From assembly GCA_029256105.1 (NCBI GenBank), contig JAQSYO010000005.1, positions 124,001-188,000 of the forward strand: a DNA stretch of 64,000 bases, read 5' to 3'. Positions within the stretch are counted from its first letter, which is position 1; each line of letters begins with the position of its first letter. The notes beneath the pieces were generated by a model. It worked only from the letters and a program-made list of their open reading frames with translations. It was not told the origin of the DNA and made no database searches. The DNA comes from Herbinix sp. (GTDB taxonomy: Bacteria; Bacillota; Clostridia; Lachnospirales; Lachnospiraceae). Positions 1-8,762 of this stretch are shown piece by piece. Both the position numbers and the translations under genes were made by a program.

Positions 1-290
1 ATACCTTAGAAGAGTATTTGAAATGTAATTCAGATAAGTTTGTAATTGCTGTTGATGATGATATCTCTCCTACTGATTTATCTACAATTATGTGGAAAGT
101 GTTTAATAATATTGACGCAAAAAGAGATCTGGTTATTATAAACCATAAGATAGGAATTGATGCAACAAAGAAGTGGAGAGAGGAAGGCTTAACCAGAGAT
201 TGGCCAAATGATATTAAAATGACGGACGAGATAAAACATCTAGTAGATGAGAGGTGGAACGAATATGGGATTGATTCGATTTATCAATAG
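1..290 (+). CDS. ubiD: UbiD-family decarboxylase, C-terminal part (5' end outside window)
   Basis: The reading frame is open from the left window edge to a TAG at 288-290, so only about the last 95 residues are present. The visible part carries the C-terminal UbiD signature: VDDDISPTDL, then MWKVFNNIDAKRD and IGIDATKKW. UbiD enzymes are prenylated-FMN-dependent (de)carboxylases of aromatic or alpha,beta-unsaturated acids; the futalosine-pathway member is MqnL. The next gene, a UbiA-like prenyltransferase, starts inside this gene, so the two are translationally linked, and the gene for UbiX, which makes the prenylated FMN cofactor, lies four genes downstream. The catalytic region is not in the window, so the exact subfamily cannot be read. 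Confidence 0.87.
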   Translation, partial: TLEEYLKCNSDKFVIAVDDDISPTDLSTIMWKVFNNIDAKRDLVIINHKIGIDATKKWREEGLTRDWPNDIKMTDEIKHLVDERWNEYGIDSIYQ

Positions 291-1161
291 ATTACTTAAT
301 AAATTAATCAACAAATTAAAACAATATGGAAAGCTTGTTATGTTTTCCCATACAATATTTTCATTTAGTTTTGCACTTCTATCTATGACACTAGCAGCGC
401 ATGGATTACCGGAATTATCTACTCTATTTTGGATAATCGTCTGTTTCATGGGTGCCAGAACTGGAGCCAATGCTATAAATCGTGTCATTGATGCCAAAAT
501 AGATGCACGCAATCCAAGGACTTCAGGTCGGCAGATACCAAAGGGAGAAGTGAAAAAGAAAGAGGTAGTCGCATTTACTGCAATTTGTTTTCTTATCATG
601 TTAATTGGCGCCTATCAATTAAATTGGATTTGCTTTCTACTTTCGCCTGTAGCCTTGTTCCTGATGATTATCTATTCTTACTGTAAACGTTTTACTTTTT
701 TGTGTCACTTAATATTAGGAGTTACCTGTGCTTGTGCACCTGTTGGGGCTTGGCTTGCGGTGACGGGGGAACTTTCCTTTATTCCATTGTTTATGGGAGC
801 AGCGAATACTTTATGGGTTACCGGTTTTGATGTAATTTATGGATCACAGGATTATGATTTTGACAGAGCCAATGGACTTCATTCCATCCCTGTTAAGTTT
901 GGTGTGAAAAATGCATTATCCATAGCAATGTTTTTTCATGTTATTACATTGCTCTGTCTAATTATTATTGGCATTTTGGCACCAGAGTTAGGGGTAATTT
1001 ATTATATAGGAATAACCATTATCACATGTTTATTTATCATAGAATATCGGATCGTTTCCCCAACGAATTTAAACAATGTCAATATAGCATCCTACAGTAT
1101 TAACCAGCTTGTTAGTATTGTTTTACTTGTCAGTGGTTTATTAGATACCTTGATTTTGTAA
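265..1161 (+). CDS. ubiA: UbiA-family aromatic prenyltransferase (MqnP-like)
   Basis: A 298-residue integral membrane prenyltransferase. The first Asp-rich motif reads NRVIDAKIDARNPRT and the second YGSQDYDFDRANGLHSIP, the pattern of the UbiA-like enzyme that prenylates dihydroxynaphthoate in the futalosine menaquinone route (MqnP) rather than of 4-hydroxybenzoate UbiA. About eight to nine hydrophobic segments follow a basic N-terminus. ATG at 265 is chosen because AGAGGTGG stands 7 nt upstream; an in-frame ATG at 247 has no ribosome site. The start overlaps the UbiD gene by 26 nt. Prenyl attachment to an aromatic acid followed by UbiD decarboxylation is the inferred sequence of reactions. 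The substrate is inferred, not shown. Confidence 0.86.
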   Translation: MGLIRFINRLLNKLINKLKQYGKLVMFSHTIFSFSFALLSMTLAAHGLPELSTLFWIIVCFMGARTGANAINRVIDAKIDARNPRTSGRQIPKGEVKKKEVVAFTAICFLIMLIGAYQLNWICFLLSPVALFLMIIYSYCKRFTFLCHLILGVTCACAPVGAWLAVTGELSFIPLFMGAANTLWVTGFDVIYGSQDYDFDRANGLHSIPVKFGVKNALSIAMFFHVITLLCLIIIGILAPELGVIYYIGITIITCLFIIEYRIVSPTNLNNVNIASYSINQLVSIVLLVSGLLDTLIL

Positions 1162-1235
1162 TTGTATTACTAATTATTAGATAACAAAAATAATTAGTAA
1201 GTAAAAATAATTTAAAAGAAAAAAATTAGAATGAA

Positions 1236-1283
1236 AAATCATTTGTAAGTTAAATCATTAACAAGTAAAATCATTAGATGTTA
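1236..1283 (+). repeat. three direct 16-bp repeats upstream of the ABC-transporter lipoprotein
   Basis: Three adjacent 16-nt units at 1236, 1252 and 1268 all begin AAATCATT and continue with variations of AACAAGTA. They fill the 145-nt gap between the prenyltransferase and the lipoprotein gene and end 9 nt before its ribosome site. Exact 16-nt spacing suggests an iterated protein-binding site or slippage product. No promoter can be placed with confidence around them. Confidence 0.6.
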
Positions 1284-1306
1284 AAATAAAAGTGAGGTTT
1301 AAAAAT

Positions 1307-2341
1307 ATGAAAAACAAGTTAAAAATCATATCTATAGTATTAGTTATCGCATTATTATTCACAGCTTGTAAAGCACAGGAGAAGGTTACGAATTCTGTGG
1401 GAACAAATGAGACTGATAAAACAGAAAGTACAGATATTACAGATAGTAAAGAAGAAGCGGATAGTGCAGACAAAACAGAAGCAGCTGAAAAACCAGTGTT
1501 ACGCATAGGCATGATGTCATCTTCTGATGTAATTCCTTATGTATTAATTAACGAAAATGGATTAGCAGACAAATATAATTTCGAACTGGATTTAGAAGTA
1601 TTTACCTCTGCAAAAGATAGGGATGCAGCACTTCAGGCAGATGAATTAGACGGCGTATTAACAGACTACATAGGTATCTGTATGTATCAAAATGCCAATT
1701 TTGATGTCAGAATCACAGGAATTACGGACGGTGATTATATCTTAATGGCAGGTAAGAATACAGGTATCACAGATATTAATGATATCAAGGGAAAGAGTAT
1801 AGCGATATCAGAAAATACGTTGATTGATTATACTCTTGATAATATTTTGCTGAATAACAATCTAGTAAGTACGGATTTAAAGAAAGAAATCGTTCCTAGA
1901 ATACCGGACAGGCTTGAGTTACTTCGTAATGATAAGATAGATCTTGGCTTAATGCCGGAACCTTTTGCAACACTTGCACTTAATGATGGTGCAATATCCT
2001 TAGGTAGCGCAAATCAATTTGGACTATATCCAGCGGTATCAGCATTTTCCAAAACTGCATTAGAGGAAAAGACGGAAGCAATCCATAACCTATATGTAGC
2101 TTATAACGAAGCCGTAGATTACATGAACAAGACAGATATTAAAGAGTATGAGGAGACAGTCATTAAAGCGGTAGGATATCCTGAGGAAATGTTAGGCAAA
2201 ATCGAAGTTAAACAATTTAGAACGAGTACACTTCCTCCAAAGGATGAGGTGGAAAAGGCAATTAAGTGGGCAAGTGATAAGGGCTTATGCAGTGCATCCC
2301 TTACTTATGAGCAGATGGTATATGATGTATATACAAAATAA
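1307..2341 (+). CDS. ABC transporter substrate-binding lipoprotein (NMT1/THI5-like)
   Basis: A 344-residue secreted lipoprotein. Residues 1-20 form a signal peptide (basic MKNKLK, then a hydrophobic stretch) ending FTAC with Cys21 as the lipidation site; phenylalanine at -3 is slightly unusual. Residues 22-62 are a Thr/Asp/Glu/Ser-rich linker. The rest, starting RIGMMSSSDVIPYVL, is a type-2 periplasmic-binding fold like NitT/TauT and THI5 binding proteins. ATG 1307 is preferred to GTG 1292, because that GTG lies in the GTGAGG ribosome site. ATPase and permease genes follow at once. The fold is also that of MqnA/MqnD, which bind futalosine-pathway intermediates, so an aromatic ligand is plausible but unproven. 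Confidence 0.82.
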   Translation: MKNKLKIISIVLVIALLFTACKAQEKVTNSVGTNETDKTESTDITDSKEEADSADKTEAAEKPVLRIGMMSSSDVIPYVLINENGLADKYNFELDLEVFTSAKDRDAALQADELDGVLTDYIGICMYQNANFDVRITGITDGDYILMAGKNTGITDINDIKGKSIAISENTLIDYTLDNILLNNNLVSTDLKKEIVPRIPDRLELLRNDKIDLGLMPEPFATLALNDGAISLGSANQFGLYPAVSAFSKTALEEKTEAIHNLYVAYNEAVDYMNKTDIKEYEETVIKAVGYPEEMLGKIEVKQFRTSTLPPKDEVEKAIKWASDKGLCSASLTYEQMVYDVYTK

Positions 2342-2367
2342 ATTAAGAAGAATACGCGGGGAGCAAT

Positions 2368-3147
2368 ATGCTTATTGTAGATAATATTTCTATCAATTAT
2401 AAATCAAATAAGGATATCATCTCAGTGATACATAACCTCTCCTTGCAACTGAAACAGGGAGAGGCTTTAGCCATCCTAGGACCCTCGGGATGCGGTAAAT
2501 CTACCCTAGTGAATGCAATGGCTGGAACGATTGCAATAGAAAGCGGCAGGATAGATTACATAAAAGAGAACGATAAGCAGGTCTTAAACCCTAAGGTACA
2601 CAAAATTGGTATGATACCGCAAAACTGTGGGTTACTTCCTTGGAAGACGGTCAAAGAGAATTGCTTATTACCACTTAGAATTCGTAAAGAGCAAGTGAAT
2701 CGAGAACGAAAAGAAGAAATAATAAAGATTTATGAATCTTTGAAAATAACTCATTTGCTAGATAAATATCCAAGAGAGTTAAGCGGTGGTGAAGTTCAAA
2801 GAGCAGCGATTGGAAGAGCCTTCATTCTTAAACCGGATTTATTATTAATGGACGAGCCATTTTCTGCATTAGATGAAATTACAAGGGAAGAGGCGAGAGA
2901 ACTATTTTTGAGGGTTTGGGAACAAGTGCAACCAACTACGATACTGGTAACACATAGTATTGTGGAAGCACTGTATTTAGGGCATACGATTATCGTAATG
3001 GGGAAACATATGGGTGATGTGAAATACCAAATGCAAAATCCATACTTTGGGAATTTATACCCTGAAAATGTAGAATATCTGGCTACCACACAGTTATTAC
3101 GTGATAAATTAAAATCCCGAGAGGAAAGGAAGGAAGTATTTGAGTAA
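2368..3147 (+). CDS. ABC transporter ATP-binding protein, NitT/TauT/SsuB type
   Basis: A 259-residue nucleotide-binding subunit with all core motifs: Walker A GPSGCGKST, Q-loop MIPQNCGLLPW, signature LSGGEVQR, Walker B LLLMDEPFSALD and H-loop TILVTHS. The Q-loop LLPW context is typical of SsuB/TauB/NrtD ATPases. It sits 26 nt after the binding-protein gene and overlaps the permease start by 8 nt, so the three subunits form one importer. It energises uptake of the ligand bound by the preceding lipoprotein. Confidence 0.9.
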   Translation: MLIVDNISINYKSNKDIISVIHNLSLQLKQGEALAILGPSGCGKSTLVNAMAGTIAIESGRIDYIKENDKQVLNPKVHKIGMIPQNCGLLPWKTVKENCLLPLRIRKEQVNRERKEEIIKIYESLKITHLLDKYPRELSGGEVQRAAIGRAFILKPDLLLMDEPFSALDEITREEARELFLRVWEQVQPTTILVTHSIVEALYLGHTIIVMGKHMGDVKYQMQNPYFGNLYPENVEYLATTQLLRDKLKSREERKEVFE

Positions 3148-3901
3148 ACTATTCAAGCAATGTGAAATGTTTCTACTGGGCTTTCTTTCAATAAATCTTA
3201 TATGGATCCTTGCCTATGTATTAACTGATACAACGGTAGTTCCAAACCCAGTCCTCGTATATAAAAACTTTGGTAATATAGTGACTAATCATATTATCAT
3301 TCATATTCTATACAGTTTGAGAAGAATTGGAATTGGGTTAGCACTTTCCCTTGCAGTGGGTATACCAATCGGAATCTTAATGGCATATTCAAAGAAAGCA
3401 AACAAGGTACTATATCCACTAGTGTATTTTAGCTATCCAATACCGAAGACAGCATTACTTCCCATTGCAATGCTGGTTTGGGGAATGCATGATGGATCAA
3501 AAATCGCGATTATGTTCTTAGTAATTGTATTTCAAGTAATCGTATCTGTACGGGACAGTATTCAAAATATTGACCCTACAATGTATCAGGTGATCCTTAG
3601 TACAGGAGCTAACAGGTGGCAAATTATACATCATGTTACATTACCAGCGATATTACCCCAATTACTTACCAGTGTTAGGGTATCACTTGGTGCAGCAGTC
3701 TCCATCTTATTTTTTGTCGAGGGTTATGGCACGAAATTCGGGATGGGCTATTATATCTTAGATGCATGGTCGAGAATTAATTACATTGACATGTACATTG
3801 GAATCATTGTCATTTCTATTATAGGATTTTTACTGTTTGCCTCGATTGATTATTTTTCCTATAAATTATGTAAATGGAATAGTACCATTGGATATAAGTA
3901 G
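3140..3901 (+). CDS. ABC transporter permease, NitT/TauT/SsuC type
   Basis: A 253-residue membrane protein with about six hydrophobic segments. The cytoplasmic coupling loop is visible as STGANRWQIIHHVTLPAILP, matching the EAA motif of importer permeases. The start is a TTG at 3140, overlapping the ATPase gene by 8 nt, with AGGAAGG just upstream; a later ATG would remove part of the first membrane helix. It is the transmembrane subunit of the importer encoded by the two preceding genes. UbiX follows after 21 nt, so transport and prenyl-FMN genes are probably cotranscribed. Confidence 0.87.
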   Translation: MSKLFKQCEMFLLGFLSINLIWILAYVLTDTTVVPNPVLVYKNFGNIVTNHIIIHILYSLRRIGIGLALSLAVGIPIGILMAYSKKANKVLYPLVYFSYPIPKTALLPIAMLVWGMHDGSKIAIMFLVIVFQVIVSVRDSIQNIDPTMYQVILSTGANRWQIIHHVTLPAILPQLLTSVRVSLGAAVSILFFVEGYGTKFGMGYYILDAWSRINYIDMYIGIIVISIIGFLLFASIDYFSYKLCKWNSTIGYK

Positions 3902-3922
3902 CATAGAGAGGAGATTTCTATA

Positions 3923-4522
3923 ATGGAACTACAATTAAATACCAATAATAAGAAACGATTAGTGGTCGGTATGAGTGGAGCAAGTGCTGCCATACTTGGA
4001 ATTAAGCTATTAGAGATTATGAAAGAACAGCCTCAATGGGAGACACACCTGATTATAACAAAAGGTGCTGAGATGACAATTACTTATGAAACGGGATATA
4101 CGTTGGAACAGGTAACGAGTTTAGCTGATAAAGTATATGACATAAAGAATATCGGGGATAGTATTGCGAGCGGCTCGTTTCGAACAGAAGGGATGGTAAT
4201 TGTTCCATGCAGTATGAAGACGGTTGCTGGAGTTGCTTGTGGTTATTCTGATAATCTGTTACTTAGAGCCGCAGACGTTACTCTGAAAGAAAGAAGAAAA
4301 TTAATAATCGTAGCAAGAGAAAGTCCACTAAGTACAATTCACTTAAGAAATATGCTAACGCTCTCAGAGGCTGGAGCCTGCATTATTCCACCAATGATTA
4401 CTTATTATAATAAACCGCTTAGTCTTGATGATATGAATCTTCATATCATCGGTAAAATACTGGATCAATTTGGGATTGAAGTACCTGGGTTAAAACGTTG
4501 GGGCGAAGAGTCTTCGATTTAG
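3923..4522 (+). CDS. ubiX: UbiX-family flavin prenyltransferase
   Basis: A 199-residue flavoprotein that attaches a dimethylallyl group to FMN to make the prenyl-FMN cofactor needed by UbiD enzymes. Key motifs are VVGMSGASAA near the N-terminus (FMN binding), VPCSMKTVAG in the middle and ARESPLSTIHLRNM (phosphate binding and catalysis) toward the C-terminus. Full family length. The ATG follows GAGAGGAG. It closes the cluster that begins with UbiD, giving decarboxylase, prenyltransferase and cofactor synthase in one operon; in futalosine pathways this member is called MqnM. Confidence 0.9.
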   Translation: MELQLNTNNKKRLVVGMSGASAAILGIKLLEIMKEQPQWETHLIITKGAEMTITYETGYTLEQVTSLADKVYDIKNIGDSIASGSFRTEGMVIVPCSMKTVAGVACGYSDNLLLRAADVTLKERRKLIIVARESPLSTIHLRNMLTLSEAGACIIPPMITYYNKPLSLDDMNLHIIGKILDQFGIEVPGLKRWGEESSI

Positions 4523-4579
4523 ATTGGACGAGTTTTTCACAACAATATATATTTAGCAAATGAAAACGGAGGGGACGAA

Positions 4580-5431
4580 ATGGCTAGAATTAGAATAGTG
4601 GCAGATAGTACTTGTGATTTATCTAAAGACTTAATCGAAAAATATAGGATCTCAATAATTCCACTTAATATTGTACTAGATATGAATAGCTATTTGGATG
4701 GTATAGAAATAACACCCGATGAAATCTATCAATGGGCAGATGAAAGGAATACAACTCCAAAAACTGCAGCACCTGAGTTAGGTAGCATTCTAGAGGTTCT
4801 AAGACCCATGGCCCAAGCAGGTGAGGATATTATTTTTATTGGCCTTTCCGAAGATATGTCGGTCACCTGTCAGTCTGTGCGAATGGCGGTACAGGAATTA
4901 TCTTATGACAATATATGGATTATTAATTCGAAAAATCTGTCAACAGGTATTGGATTACAAGTACTGCGTGCAGCTGAACTTGCAGCTCAAGGGTTGGAAG
5001 CAGAGGAAATAGTTCGCGAAATTAAATCTAGCAGAGATAAGGTGCATGCTTCCTTTGTGGTGGATACACTAACGTATCTTCAACGGGGTGGTCGTTGCAA
5101 TGCAGTAACTGCTTTATTAGGTAATGCTTTGAGGCTTAAACCGATGATAAGCGTTAAAGATGGTAAAATGGGAGTTGCAAAAAAATACCGTGGAAGACAA
5201 TATTCGGTTGTTCGTAGTTATGCAGCAGAGCTGGAACCACAATTAATGCAGGCTGATCCAACCAATGTTTTTATAACACATTCTGGAATTGACCCAACCA
5301 TAGAAGAGGATACCTATAATTATCTACAAAGCCTTAATTATTTTGAAAACATCTATATTACACGTGCCGGAGGAGTTATTTCCAGTCATTGCGGTCCAAA
5401 TACACTAGGAATTTTATTTTATTCAAAATAG
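4580..5431 (+). CDS. DegV family fatty-acid-binding protein
   Basis: A 283-residue DegV protein. The N-terminus IVADSTCDLSKDL, the central GLSEDMSVTCQSVRMA and the segment VVDTLTYLQRGGRC are the family hallmarks; DegV/FakB proteins bind a fatty acid and hand it to a fatty-acid kinase for phosphorylation. The C-terminus ends SHCGPNTLGILF, near the usual ligand-headgroup region. Strong GGAGGGGACGAA ribosome site. A terminator hairpin follows directly. A second DegV gene lies at 46282-47151; the kinase gene is not in the window. Confidence 0.88.
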   Translation: MARIRIVADSTCDLSKDLIEKYRISIIPLNIVLDMNSYLDGIEITPDEIYQWADERNTTPKTAAPELGSILEVLRPMAQAGEDIIFIGLSEDMSVTCQSVRMAVQELSYDNIWIINSKNLSTGIGLQVLRAAELAAQGLEAEEIVREIKSSRDKVHASFVVDTLTYLQRGGRCNAVTALLGNALRLKPMISVKDGKMGVAKKYRGRQYSVVRSYAAELEPQLMQADPTNVFITHSGIDPTIEEDTYNYLQSLNYFENIYITRAGGVISSHCGPNTLGILFYSK

Positions 5432-5442
5432 TACATAGTAGC

Positions 5443-5481
5443 AGCAACAGAATTGATTTTATCATTCTATTGCTGTTTTTT
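5443..5481 (+). terminator. rho-independent terminator after degV
   Basis: Arms AGCAACAGAA (5443-5452) and TTCTATTGCT (5465-5474) pair over 10 bp with one G-U, followed by GTTTTTTA. It ends the transcript that includes degV. Confidence 0.8.
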
Positions 5482-5666
5482 ATTTATACTCCTTCACAAC
5501 TTAAAACTCTTACTTTAACTATAATTTATCAAATATGCAAATAAATAACTTGTAAAATAAAGTAATGGAAGATTTTATCCGATATATCCATTAGAAAATT
5601 AATGAAAGGTTGCTCTTTGCTAATTTATATTATCAGAGAACAATCAATATAGTAGGAGGAAGTATT

Positions 5667-6599
5667 ATGCAGATAAAGAATACACAAAACGCAAATGAGA
5701 AATTTTCGTATAGCGATAGGCAAATGACCAACAATAATAAAACCACGGAGTCCACTTCCAATAAGAAACCTCATAATATCGGTCAGAAACAAAGGTCCAA
5801 TACAATTTATGCGGGTAATTTAAACTTAAAACAGAATGCCATAACCGTTGAAAAACTTCAAGCACAGAAGAAGGCGATGAAGGCTATTTTGGAACAATTC
5901 AGCAATGAACAGTCTATAGATAATGGCATTGAAGTTCGCCGTGACCATCAAAAAGAATTAACGAAAGACATGGATTTAGCTGCGAAAGAGATAAGCAATA
6001 TCAAAAAAAGCAGACAGGATTTAGAGGAAGCCTATGGAATTACAGAGGATAGTGAAGAGCAGAAGGATTTGAAGCTCCTCGAGAAGAGTATGTTTGGAGA
6101 AGCGGAACTGTCGGAGGAAGAGACAAAGCAATTGGAGAAAATGGGACCTCTAACCGAGTATCAAAAGACAGCGCTTCACTATGATGCGATGGAGGAAATC
6201 TGGAAGAATAGAGTGGAGCAAGCAGATACCGGTATTACCAATGAAACTCGAACGATAACAGCAATCAAATTAGCGCGTCTTAAGACACATCCGATGATTG
6301 ATGCTGGGAAAGAGGCAGCAGAAATTATTGAAGAAGCCGGGAAGGAAGTAGTAGGAATAATTCTTCAGCAAACCAAAGAGAATATCGATGCGGAACAGGA
6401 TCAGAATATGGAAGATGCCAAGAAACAACAGGAGGCTACCGAGAACAAGCCTGACAATAAAGATACAAAAACTGGTGTTAATCCTGTGGTAAACCTGATT
6501 AGCCAGGAACAATTATTGAAGGATCTCAAGAGTATCGCAGATCAGCAGAAAATACTGGAAGAGGATATCAAAGGAATTGTGGTGGATGAAGAAGTATGA
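5667..6599 (+). CDS. hydrophilic coiled-coil protein of unknown function
   Basis: A 310-residue protein I do not recognise. The first 50 residues are polar and Asn/Lys/Thr-rich (likely disordered). Residues about 55-120 and 130-240 are charged and strongly helical, with Glu/Lys-rich stretches typical of coiled coils; another polar linker at about 250-285 precedes a last helix. There is no signal peptide, membrane segment or Cys. ATG 5667 follows AGGAGGAA at 5655-5662; the open frame extends upstream to 5610 without a ribosome site. It is flanked by a terminator and a 308-nt gap, so probably monocistronic. A structural or cell-surface-assembly role would be a guess. Confidence 0.72.
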   Translation: MQIKNTQNANEKFSYSDRQMTNNNKTTESTSNKKPHNIGQKQRSNTIYAGNLNLKQNAITVEKLQAQKKAMKAILEQFSNEQSIDNGIEVRRDHQKELTKDMDLAAKEISNIKKSRQDLEEAYGITEDSEEQKDLKLLEKSMFGEAELSEEETKQLEKMGPLTEYQKTALHYDAMEEIWKNRVEQADTGITNETRTITAIKLARLKTHPMIDAGKEAAEIIEEAGKEVVGIILQQTKENIDAEQDQNMEDAKKQQEATENKPDNKDTKTGVNPVVNLISQEQLLKDLKSIADQQKILEEDIKGIVVDEEV

Positions 6600-6682
6600 G
6601 AAAGCAATATTCATTATAAGATAGATGCAACAGAGGATTAATACAACGAATGTTTTTTGGTTAATATTATTGGTTATTATAC

Positions 6683-6725
6683 CGAACGAAGGAGGGAACT
6701 ACAAAATTACCCCTTCTTTCGCTCG
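6683..6725. other. imperfect hairpin in the gap before adenine deaminase
   Basis: In the 308-nt gap 6600-6907, CGAACGAAGGAGGG (6683-6696) can pair imperfectly with CCCCTTCTTTCGCTCG (6710-6725). No U-run follows, so it is not a clear terminator. I see no purine-riboswitch core in this gap and no other gene. Confidence 0.4.
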
Positions 6726-6907
6726 TTAATGGTAACGTAGATACATTTTTAATTATAAATAAGTTTGTGCTTTACAGTATGATATTTAATAATCATAATT
6801 TGCAGTTAATAAATTGAAGTATTATAATGGAAGTAAACATAAAATAAGAATAACACAATTCGTCGATTACATTGAGATTTTAAGCGAATCAAGAAAGCGG
6901 TGATGCG

Positions 6908-8641
6908 ATGTTGAACAAAGAATTATTAGTTGCAAGAGGAATCGAAAAAGCAGATCTTGTATTAAAGGGCGCAAATATTATCAATGTTTTTACAGAAACG
7001 ATTGAACAAGCAGATGTCGCAATTTGTGACGGATTTATCGTTGGAATCGGTGAATATGAGGGGCAGGAAGAAATTGATTGTTATGGTAAATATATAGCTC
7101 CCGGTTTTATTGACGGTCATATCCACTTGGAAAGCTCCATGCTAAAGCCGGTTGAATTTGCAAAGGCGGTATTACCACATGGGACAACGGCTGTTGTTAC
7201 CGACCCGCATGAAATAGCCAATGTTAGTGGTATGGACGGAATAGAATATATGATGGAAGCCTCCGAGGGTTTACCGCTTGATGTTTATTTTGTATTACCC
7301 TCCTGCGTTCCTGCCACAGCTTATGATGAAAGTGGATGTATCTTAAAAGCTCAGGATTTGGAACCTTACTTTCATAACAAGAAAGTACTTGGACTTGCCG
7401 AGGTAATGGATTATTATGAGACGATTCATGGAGATTATGACATATTGCAAAAAATAGCAGATGCAAAATCCCATCATAAAATAGTAGACGGCCATGCCCC
7501 AGGACTTAAGGGAAAAGAGGTAAACGCCTATATTGCTGCAGGAGTCCAGTCTGATCACGAGTGCATTAATATGAAAGAAGCTCTTGAGAAGCTTAGTCTC
7601 GGTCAATGGATTATGATAAGAGAAGGAACCGCAGCAAAGAACCTTGATGCCCTAATGGGTTTGTTTACTCCCCCATACCATCAAAGAGCAATGTTGGTCT
7701 CCGATGATAAGCATCCTTACGACATTTTAACCTATGGTCATATCGATGATATGTTACGGCAGGCAATCCAAAAAGGTGCAAATCCATGTATAGCAATAAA
7801 AATGGCTACCTTCAATACAGCCAACTATTTTGGAATAAAGGATACCGGCGCGATCGCACCGGGTTATAAAGCAGATATCGTTATTCTATCTAATTTAGAG
7901 AAGGTAAAAGTTGAAAAAGTGATCAAGAATGGGAAACTCATTATCAAGGATCAAAACCAAATTGAACTTATGGAGCCTATAGTCCGAAAAGAAATTCTTG
8001 ATAAAGTATACCATTCCTTTCATTGCGATGAAATTGTCGCCGAAGATTTTAAAATTACGCCCGAAGAGGATGTTGCCGGGGTGAATTATTATCGAGCAAT
8101 TAATTTTGTCAAAGGGGAAATTACTACGAGGTCAATAAAAGTGCCTCTTATAAACGGAAAGCCGGAGATCGTAGTCGCAGACGATATCTTAAAAATTGCA
8201 GTCATTGAACGTCATCACAATACAAATCATATTGGCATAGGTTTTGTTCATGGATATGGCTTGAAAATGGGTGCTATCGCTTCGTCTGTATCGCATGATT
8301 CCCACAATATAATCGTAATTGGTACGAATGATACGGACATTGCGATTGCAGCAAATTGCATTCGGGATATGCAGGGAGGTTGGGCTATAGCCTTGGAGGG
8401 TAAAATTATTGCTAATTTACCGTTATCCATTGGGGGATTAATCAGTAACCTAGATGCAGTGACACTGTCTGAGAATATCAGCGAAATGAAAGGGATTGCG
8501 ACGAGTCTGGGTGTTGAGGAAGGAATTGACCCTTTTATGAACCTTGCTTTTATCAGCTTGACGGTAATTCCGGAACTACGTTTGACAACCTTCGGATTGT
8601 TCGATGTGAGCCAACAGCAGTTGGTTCCAATCCTAATTTAA
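6908..8641 (+). CDS. ade: adenine deaminase
   Basis: A 577-residue amidohydrolase that deaminates adenine to hypoxanthine (purine salvage). The metal-binding GFIDGHIHLESS motif occurs near residue 70, TDPHEIANVSG near residue 100, and the C-terminal domain has ANCIRDMQGGW and FDVSQQQLVP, all characteristic of bacterial adenine deaminase (AdeC). The length is the family norm. ATG 6908 follows a GCGGTGATG site. The gene stands alone; the next gene begins 121 nt later with its own ribosome site and has no evident purine link. Confidence 0.93.
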   Translation: MLNKELLVARGIEKADLVLKGANIINVFTETIEQADVAICDGFIVGIGEYEGQEEIDCYGKYIAPGFIDGHIHLESSMLKPVEFAKAVLPHGTTAVVTDPHEIANVSGMDGIEYMMEASEGLPLDVYFVLPSCVPATAYDESGCILKAQDLEPYFHNKKVLGLAEVMDYYETIHGDYDILQKIADAKSHHKIVDGHAPGLKGKEVNAYIAAGVQSDHECINMKEALEKLSLGQWIMIREGTAAKNLDALMGLFTPPYHQRAMLVSDDKHPYDILTYGHIDDMLRQAIQKGANPCIAIKMATFNTANYFGIKDTGAIAPGYKADIVILSNLEKVKVEKVIKNGKLIIKDQNQIELMEPIVRKEILDKVYHSFHCDEIVAEDFKITPEEDVAGVNYYRAINFVKGEITTRSIKVPLINGKPEIVVADDILKIAVIERHHNTNHIGIGFVHGYGLKMGAIASSVSHDSHNIIVIGTNDTDIAIAANCIRDMQGGWAIALEGKIIANLPLSIGGLISNLDAVTLSENISEMKGIATSLGVEEGIDPFMNLAFISLTVIPELRLTTFGLFDVSQQQLVPILI

Positions 8642-8762
8642 AGAATGTTATTGCTTTATTTCAACCATTCCTCGGAAGTATTCGAAATGATAAATCGGCA
8701 GCATAAAGTACACGAATAAATTCATCTTATAAATATTAATAAAAAACAGGAGGAATTATTTA

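Noticed and set aside
240..599. Minus-strand open frame opposite the prenyltransferase
   Set aside because: No ribosome site and it mirrors the conserved plus-strand gene; a typical shadow frame.
6600..6907. Purine riboswitch before adenine deaminase
   Set aside because: No match to the conserved three-way-junction core; the hairpin seen is imperfect.
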